This document shows, one piece after another, positions 58,641 to 64,000 of a DNA stretch of 64,000 nt. Source of the stretch: Deltaproteobacteria bacterium (GTDB lineage Bacteria > Lernaellota > Lernaellaia > JACKCT01). The translations under genes and the position numbers were made by a program. The stretch's first letter is position 1; each line of letters starts with the position of its first letter. The notes beneath the pieces were generated by a model. It was not told where the DNA came from. It did no database searches and was given only the letters and a program-made list of their open reading frames with translations. The stretch covers positions 1-64,000 of the forward strand of contig JACKCT010000008.1 in the NCBI GenBank assembly GCA_020633895.1, given 5' to 3'.

Positions 58641-59762
58641 ATGAGCCGTTCGACCAACTACCGCAATCCCGTGCTGGATCTGCTGCCCGACTATGTCGGC
58701 GGCCGGTCCATCGAGGAAGTCATGCGCGAGCGGGGCGTCTCCCGCGTCGTGAAACTGGCCAGTAACGAAAATCCCCTGGGCCCCTCGCCCGAGGCGATCC
58801 GCGCGCTGCACGAATACGCCCACGGCGCGCACATCTATCCGGACAATTACTGCGTCGATCTGGCGGCGAAGGTGGCCGAGAAGTCGCGGGTGCGTCCGGA
58901 GCAGGTGATTTTCAGCACCGGTTCGGACAACGTGATGCAGCTCGCGATCTGGGCGTTCGGCAAGCCGGGAACCTACGCGCTGGCGCCTTCACCGGGCTTT
59001 TTGGGCTACGAGATTTTCGCGCGGAGCTTCGGTCTGGAAATCCTGCCCATGCCCCTGCCCAACGGCCTGTGGGATCTGGACCGCTGGCGTAACGAGGCCC
59101 GTCGCGAGGACGTGAGCCTCGTCATCCTCACCACGCCCAACAACCCGACCGGCACCGCGTTCACGCACGACGAACTGGTCGACTTCCTCGAGTTCGTTCC
59201 CAAGCACGTCACTGTCATCCTGGACATGGCCTATGTGGAGTTCGATCCGAATTCGCCGCCGGACACGGAAATGCTGCTGGAACTGCACGAAAACGTGATC
59301 TGCTGCCGGACCTTCTCCAAGGCTTACGGCCTGGCGGGACTGCGTCTGGGCTACGGCATCGCGGCCGAGCACCACATCAACGACATGAAGAAACTGCGCA
59401 CGCCCTACGCCGCCAACGGCGCGAGTCTGGCCGCCGCCCTGGCCGCCATGAACGACGAAGTGCATCTGCATCGTTCGATCGATCTGGCTCGGGACGGCGT
59501 GGAATGGTGGACGGAAAACCTGACCAAGCTGGGTGTCGAAGTCCTGCCCTCCAGCGCCAACTTCGTCATGGCCCGCGTGCCCGAGGCGCCGCAAATCTTC
59601 GACCTCATGCTCGACGAAGGCGTCATCGTGCGCCACCTGCGCGCCTTCCGCTTGGAGGACGGCCTGCGCATCACCTGCGGCCTGACCGAGGAAAACGAAA
59701 TCGCCCTGGATGCGTTCAAAAAAGCGCTCAACACGCTACGCGGCGTCGGGCAGGGCCTATGA
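58641..59762 (+). CDS. hisC: Histidinol-phosphate aminotransferase-like PLP enzyme
   Basis: This 373-aa class I/II aminotransferase of the HisC family has KLASNENPLGPSP, the fold motif TTPNNPTG, MAYVEF, and the PLP Lys in RTFSKAYGLAGLRLGYG. It may act in histidine synthesis or, because it sits beside aroA, in Phe/Tyr synthesis. ATG 58641 has GAGGA. Its stop overlaps the aroA start (ATGA). Confidence 0.9.
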   Translation: MSRSTNYRNPVLDLLPDYVGGRSIEEVMRERGVSRVVKLASNENPLGPSPEAIRALHEYAHGAHIYPDNYCVDLAAKVAEKSRVRPEQVIFSTGSDNVMQLAIWAFGKPGTYALAPSPGFLGYEIFARSFGLEILPMPLPNGLWDLDRWRNEARREDVSLVILTTPNNPTGTAFTHDELVDFLEFVPKHVTVILDMAYVEFDPNSPPDTEMLLELHENVICCRTFSKAYGLAGLRLGYGIAAEHHINDMKKLRTPYAANGASLAAALAAMNDEVHLHRSIDLARDGVEWWTENLTKLGVEVLPSSANFVMARVPEAPQIFDLMLDEGVIVRHLRAFRLEDGLRITCGLTEENEIALDAFKKALNTLRGVGQGL

Positions 59763-61054
59763 GCGACGTCACGCCGATTCCCACGGTGCGTTCGTTTCAT
59801 GGACGCGTGCCGGTGCCGGGGGACAAGAGCCTGGGCCATCGGGCGCTGATGTTCGCGGCGCTGGCCGAAGGGGTCAGCACCGTCGCGGGCCTGCCGAGCG
59901 GCGCGGACGTGCGATCGACGCGAAGTGTTCTGACGAGCCTTGGCGTGCAGTTCGAAAACCTGACGGACGGCGCCGTGCGCGTCATCGGATGCGGCGGCAA
60001 TTTCGCGACCCCCGCCACGCCGTTGGACTGCGGGAACTCGGGCACGACCATGCGCCTGATGACGGGCATCCTCGCCGGGGCGGGCATCGACACAACGCTC
60101 GTCGGCGACGCCTCGTTGACCGCGCGCCCCATGGCGCGGGTCGCCAAACCGCTGGCCGCCTTCGGCGCCGAGGTCACGACCACTGACGGCAAGCCTCCCC
60201 TAAAAGCGCACTCCCACGGCGGCAAGACGCTCAAGGCCCCGGCCGAGCCCATCTCCACCGGCGTCGCCAGCGCCCAGGTCAAGTCGGCGCTGTTGTTGGC
60301 CGGGTTGTTCGCCGAGGGAACGACGACCGTCGTCGAGCCCGCCGCCAGCCGCGATCACACCGAACGCTACATGCGTTGGCTGGGTGTGCCGATTCGCGCC
60401 GACGGCCTCTCCATCTCCATCGACGGACCCGCGCGCCCCAAGGCGTTCACCCAAACCGTCGCCTGCGATCCGTCCTCGGCGGCGTTTGTCGCGGCCGTCG
60501 CGGTGTTGTGCGACGACGCGGACGTAACCATCCCCCGCGTGCTCTACAATCCCTCGCGCCTGGGATTCTTCCGCGCTCTATCCGCCATGGGCGCCGACGT
60601 ACAATTCAGCGACCCCGCCCCCGACGGCCCGGAGGAAGTCGCGGATATTCGGGTGCGTTCCGGGCGTTTGACCGGGACGCGCATCGATGGCGAGCTGTCG
60701 CTGGATTCCCTGGACGAATTGCCCCTGCTGGCCCTGATGGGCGCGTTCGCCGAAGGGGAGACGATCGTCGCCGACGCGGCCGAGTTGCGCCACAAGGAAA
60801 GCGACCGCATCGCGTCGACGGCGGCGATGGTGCGGGCCCTGGGCGGAACCATCGAGGAGCGCGAGGACGGCTGGCGCATCGTGGGCGGTCCCCTGCGCGG
60901 CGGCGAGATCGACGCGGGGCACGACCACCGCATCGCCCTGTCCGGCGCCGTGGCCGGGTCGCGCCTTCCCGGCGTGACCGTCCGCAACTTCGCCGTGGCG
61001 GAGGTGAGCTTCCCCGGATTCCTCGACGTCCTGCGCCGATTCGGGTCCGAGTGA
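59759..61054 (+). CDS. aroA: 3-phosphoshikimate 1-carboxyvinyltransferase (EPSP synthase)
   Basis: This 431-aa enzyme of the shikimate pathway joins PEP to shikimate 3-phosphate. Motifs: VPGDKSLGHRALMFAALAEG, DCGNSGTTMRLM, RPMARV, and the late RHKESDRI region and GHDHR. The start is the ATG of the ATGA overlap with hisC. The stop shares a base with the cmk start. Confidence 0.96.
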   Translation: MSDVTPIPTVRSFHGRVPVPGDKSLGHRALMFAALAEGVSTVAGLPSGADVRSTRSVLTSLGVQFENLTDGAVRVIGCGGNFATPATPLDCGNSGTTMRLMTGILAGAGIDTTLVGDASLTARPMARVAKPLAAFGAEVTTTDGKPPLKAHSHGGKTLKAPAEPISTGVASAQVKSALLLAGLFAEGTTTVVEPAASRDHTERYMRWLGVPIRADGLSISIDGPARPKAFTQTVACDPSSAAFVAAVAVLCDDADVTIPRVLYNPSRLGFFRALSAMGADVQFSDPAPDGPEEVADIRVRSGRLTGTRIDGELSLDSLDELPLLALMGAFAEGETIVADAAELRHKESDRIASTAAMVRALGGTIEEREDGWRIVGGPLRGGEIDAGHDHRIALSGAVAGSRLPGVTVRNFAVAEVSFPGFLDVLRRFGSE

Positions 61055-61746
61055 TGGCCCGCAAGCCGATCATCGCCATCGACGGACCATCCGGCGTGGG
61101 CAAAACCACCGCCAGCAAAGCCGTCGCCGCCCAACTCGGCTTCACCTACATCGACACCGGCGCCATGTACCGAGCCGTCGGTCTGCTGGCCACGCGCCGA
61201 GGCCTGCCTCCTGAACAGACACCCGAACTGGTCTCCCTCCTATCCGACCTGGACCTGCGCTTCGAACGCACCAACGGCGCCCAACGGGTCATCGCCAACG
61301 GGGAAGACGTCTCCGCCGCGATTCGGGAGCACGCCGCCAGCGCCGCCGCTTCGGCTTTTTCCCGGATCCCCGCCGTCCGGACCGCCATGGTCGCCCAACA
61401 ACGGAAAATGGGGGCCGCCGGCGCCGTGGTGATGGAAGGACGGGACATCGGCAGCAACGTTTTCCCCGACGCGGAGCTGAAAGTCTTCCTCACCGCCACC
61501 CCCGAGGTGAAGGCGAAGCGGCGCTATGAGGAACTGCGCGCCCGAGGCGAAGACGTGGACTACGAAAAAATCCTGCAAGATCAAAATCTTCGCGACGAAG
61601 CGGACTCGAACCGTTCCCTGAACCCCCTCATCCAAACCGAAGACGCCCGCGTCCTCGACACCTCGGATCTCGATGCGGACCAGGTAGTCCAAACCATCGT
61701 CTCCTGGGCCCGAGAAATCATGGCAAGTGCCGAAAAAACCTCTTGA
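61054..61746 (+). CDS. cmk: Cytidylate kinase
   Basis: This 230-aa kinase phosphorylates CMP and dCMP. It has IAIDGPSGVGKTTASKAVA (P-loop), YIDTGAMYRAV, VVMEGRDIGSNVFPDAELKVFLTA and a normal end. ATG 61054 overlaps the aroA stop by one base. Cmk upstream of rpsA is a widely conserved order. Confidence 0.96.
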   Translation: MARKPIIAIDGPSGVGKTTASKAVAAQLGFTYIDTGAMYRAVGLLATRRGLPPEQTPELVSLLSDLDLRFERTNGAQRVIANGEDVSAAIREHAASAAASAFSRIPAVRTAMVAQQRKMGAAGAVVMEGRDIGSNVFPDAELKVFLTATPEVKAKRRYEELRARGEDVDYEKILQDQNLRDEADSNRSLNPLIQTEDARVLDTSDLDADQVVQTIVSWAREIMASAEKTS

Positions 61747-61995
61747 TTTTTACCGACCCCATCGATAGAATGCCGCGCGCTTCGGGCCAAAACGCCGCAA
61801 GCCATTGATAACACTAATTTTTTGCCTCATAGGCCCCGGTTTTTGGGAGAAATTTGCCCCCAAAAGCCCCCCGGGCGCCCAACGAGGCAAACCGCCGCAT
61901 CTCGTCGGTCCATTCCGCTCAATGGGGAGCGGAGATCGCACGTCGCGGCACGGCGCCGAACACCTTCGGGCCGTTTGGAAGGAACCCGCAAATCC
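61747..61995 (+). promoter_or_regulatory. rpsA leader region
   Basis: The 249-nt gap before rpsA contains an imperfect inverted repeat (GGTTTTTGGG near 61847 and CCCCCAAAAGCC near 61857-61868). In many bacteria S1 represses its own translation through the leader, so this region may be an autoregulatory RNA. The structure is not proven. Confidence 0.4.
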
Positions 61996-63891
61996 ATGAC
62001 CGAAACCGCTGCCACCACCAACCCGAGTGACGAATCCCTCTCCTTCGCCGAGCTTTTCGAACAAAGCGAAATGCACACCAAGAAGGAGGGCGAGGTCGTC
62101 TCCGGCAAGATCATCGCCATCCAGGGCGACTACGCCATTGTCGACATCGGCTACAAGTCCGAGGGAACCATCGTCGTCGATGAGTTCAAGGACGTCGAAG
62201 GCAAACTGAACCTCAACGTCGGCGACGTCGTCGATGTTTTGATCGAAGAGCAGGAAGACGAGTCCGGCACCATCGTTTTGTCCAAGGAGAAAGCGGACAA
62301 GATGAAGGTCTGGGACCAGATCTCCGACGCCTACGAACGCGACGGCGTGGTCGAAGGCCGCATCGTCTCCCGCGTCAAGGGCGGCCTGAACGTGGACATC
62401 GGCGTCCGGGCCTTCCTGCCCGGCTCCCAGGTGGATCTGCGCCCGGTGCGCAACCTGGAGAAGATGATCGGCGTCGTCAGCCAGTTCAAGATCCTCAAGT
62501 TCAACAAGCGTCGGGGCAACATCGTCCTGTCGCGCCGCGCCCTGCTGGAAAAAGAGCGCGAGGCGCTGCGCAAGAACACCCTGGAACGCCTCAAGGAAGG
62601 CGCCGTCCTCGACGGCATCGTCAAGAACATCACCGACTACGGCGCGTTCATCGACCTGGGCGGCATCGACGGCCTGCTGCATATCACCGATATGAGCTGG
62701 GGCCGCGTCAACCACCCGTCCGAGATGTTCGAAATCGGCGACGAGGTGCAGACCATCGTCCTGAAGTACGACGAGGAGCGCCAGCGCGTCTCCCTGGGCC
62801 TCAAGCAGATCACGCCCGACCCGTGGCAGGAAGTGCCGGCCAAGTACGCGGTCGGCCAGAAGGTCGAAGGCAAGGTCGTTTCCCTGACCGACTACGGCGC
62901 CTTCGTCGAACTGATGGAAGGCATCGAGGGCCTGATCCACGTCTCCGAGATGAGCTGGACCAAAAAGATCAAGCACCCGAGCAAGGTGCTGGCCGTCGGC
63001 GATGTGATCGAAGCCATCGTGCTGGACATCAACATCGAAAACCGGCGCATCTCCCTGGGCCTCAAGCAGCTTGAGCCCAACCCGTGGGATGTCATCGAGC
63101 AGAACTACCCCGTCGGGACGCACATCGTCGGCAAGATCCGCAACATCACCGACTTCGGCGTGTTCGTGGGCATCGACGAGGGCATCGACGGCCTGATCCA
63201 TATCTCGGACATCTCCTGGTCTCAGCGCATCAAGCACCCCTCGGAGCTGTTCAAGAAGGGCCAGGAGGTCGAGGCCATCGTTCTTTCGATCGACCGGGAA
63301 AACGAGCGCTTCAGCCTGGGCATCAAGCAGCTTCACGAAGATCCGTGGAACAACGTGCCCAGCAAATACCGCGTCGGCGACATCGTCTCCGGCGAGGCCA
63401 TCTCGATCACCGACTTCGGCGTCTTCGTGAGCCTGGAGGAAGGGGTCGAGGGCCTGGTGCATATCTCCGAACTGTCGGCCAAGAAGGTCGAGAACCCGGA
63501 AGAGGTGGTCAAGGTGGGCGAGAAAGTCACCGCCGAGATCATCAACATCGACACCAAGGAGCGCCGCATCCGCCTGTCGATCCGGGCCATCGCCGACAAC
63601 GAAGAGAAGGCCCAGTACGCCGACTATGTCCAGAAGCAAGGTTCCACCAAGTCGTCCATGGCCGATCTGATCGCCGCGGCGACCTCCAAGACGCAGGATG
63701 AACCCGCCGAGTCGGCCGAGGCTGAAACGGTGGAGGAAGCCGAGGAAGCTCCCGTCGCGGATGCCGCGGAGGACGAAACGCCTTCCGAAGAGGCCGCTTC
63801 CGAAGAAGCGGACGCTGAAGAAACGGCGGAGGACGCCGGTGACGACGAGGCGGACGCGGATAGCGACGACGACGAAAAGACCGAGGCCTAG
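61996..63891 (+). CDS. rpsA: 30S ribosomal protein S1
   Basis: This 631-aa protein has six S1 RNA-binding domains (repeats with GxVxxITDYGAFV and IHVSEMSW patterns) and a very acidic C-terminal tail (about 560-631, rich in Glu/Asp/Ala). It is the ribosomal protein that binds mRNA on the 30S subunit. ATG 61996 begins MTETAATTN; an open frame upstream is noncoding. The acidic tail is longer than in E. coli S1. Confidence 0.96.
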   Translation: MTETAATTNPSDESLSFAELFEQSEMHTKKEGEVVSGKIIAIQGDYAIVDIGYKSEGTIVVDEFKDVEGKLNLNVGDVVDVLIEEQEDESGTIVLSKEKADKMKVWDQISDAYERDGVVEGRIVSRVKGGLNVDIGVRAFLPGSQVDLRPVRNLEKMIGVVSQFKILKFNKRRGNIVLSRRALLEKEREALRKNTLERLKEGAVLDGIVKNITDYGAFIDLGGIDGLLHITDMSWGRVNHPSEMFEIGDEVQTIVLKYDEERQRVSLGLKQITPDPWQEVPAKYAVGQKVEGKVVSLTDYGAFVELMEGIEGLIHVSEMSWTKKIKHPSKVLAVGDVIEAIVLDINIENRRISLGLKQLEPNPWDVIEQNYPVGTHIVGKIRNITDFGVFVGIDEGIDGLIHISDISWSQRIKHPSELFKKGQEVEAIVLSIDRENERFSLGIKQLHEDPWNNVPSKYRVGDIVSGEAISITDFGVFVSLEEGVEGLVHISELSAKKVENPEEVVKVGEKVTAEIINIDTKERRIRLSIRAIADNEEKAQYADYVQKQGSTKSSMADLIAAATSKTQDEPAESAEAETVEEAEEAPVADAAEDETPSEEAASEEADAEETAEDAGDDEADADSDDDEKTEA

Positions 63892-63930
63892 TCCCATTTC
63901 GCCTTCGGGCGGATTTCACGGGAGCCTGTT

Positions 63931-64000
63931 ATGCGCCGACGTCCGATTCTTTGGGGATTTCTGATCGGCAGCACCGTCTTCGCGATCTTCTTCGTGCTGG
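63931..64000 (+). CDS. Start of a probable SppA-like signal peptide peptidase (truncated by window)
   Basis: Only 23 codons are visible: ATG 63931 with GGGAG, then a basic end and a hydrophobic segment (MRRRPILWGFLIGSTVFAIF). In several deltaproteobacteria sppA follows rpsA and begins like this. The assignment is from context and a membrane anchor only. Confidence 0.4.
   Translation, partial: MRRRPILWGFLIGSTVFAIFFVL

Overview
The window is high-GC bacterial chromosome with many deltaproteobacterial-style traits: a cmk-rpsA-(sppA-like) order, HDOD proteins, a FadL-type porin, MeaB, a DksA variant with one cysteine, and secreted lipoproteins with long Asp/Ser/Thr stalks after the lipobox. I read it as an uncultured or poorly sampled deltaproteobacteria-like lineage (Myxococcota and Lernaellota are possibilities). 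This rests on gene content and style, not on a phylogeny.

Positions 1 to about 13,150 look like an integrated genomic island ending at the 3' end of a tRNA-Pro gene (13152-13225, minus strand). From the tRNA inward it holds two related tyrosine recombinases, an excisionase-like HTH protein, about 1 kb of noncoding DNA rich in small repeats, an operon of small ORF - ArdC-like anti-restriction protein - Rad52-like annealing protein - RecB/Cas4-like nuclease - small protein, a divergent XRE regulator/EcsC pair, and then a defence locus. The defence locus reads brxE-brxA-brxB-brxC, the start of a type 6 BREX phage-defence system; brxC runs off the left edge and pglX, pglZ, brxD and brxHI are expected beyond it. 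A 105-aa ORF carrying only the N-terminal domain of a type I restriction methylase subunit (HsdM) precedes brxE and is joined to it by an ATGA overlap. The first three BREX genes are also chained by 4-nt overlaps.

From 13.2 kb onward the chromosome is mostly core or lineage-specific. A large secreted repeat lipoprotein (13.8-15.9 kb) is followed by a minus-strand set: response-regulator diguanylate cyclase, PAS histidine kinase, def, fmt, rsmB, nnrS and rpe (23.7 to 15.9 kb). Then come a CAP-domain lipoprotein, rlmN, a metallo-beta-lactamase-fold hydrolase, ilvE, a polytopic membrane protein, fusA, a GT-C-like membrane protein coupled to a radical SAM/SPASM-like protein, an ABC-2 permease, an MFS transporter with a His-rich tail, three tandem secreted paralogues, the DksA-like regulator, wecB, an odd esterase-like lipoprotein, rimI and two tandem HDOD proteins. 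Further right are a phosphodiesterase-TPR lipoprotein, a FadL-like porin, a phasin-like protein, a CX3C-rich lipoprotein, mutL-meaB, an Fn3-kelch lipoprotein, and miaA-hisC-aroA-cmk-rpsA followed by the first codons of an sppA-like gene.

The most interesting items are: the BREX-6 locus with a coupled HsdM N-terminal fragment; a hairpin that would hide the ribosome binding site of the island's XRE regulator; the exonuclease/annealase/ArdC set; the repeat-rich noncoding block; an esterase-like lipoprotein whose halves appear in permuted order and which lacks the nucleophile serine; and three families of dispersed intergenic repeats.
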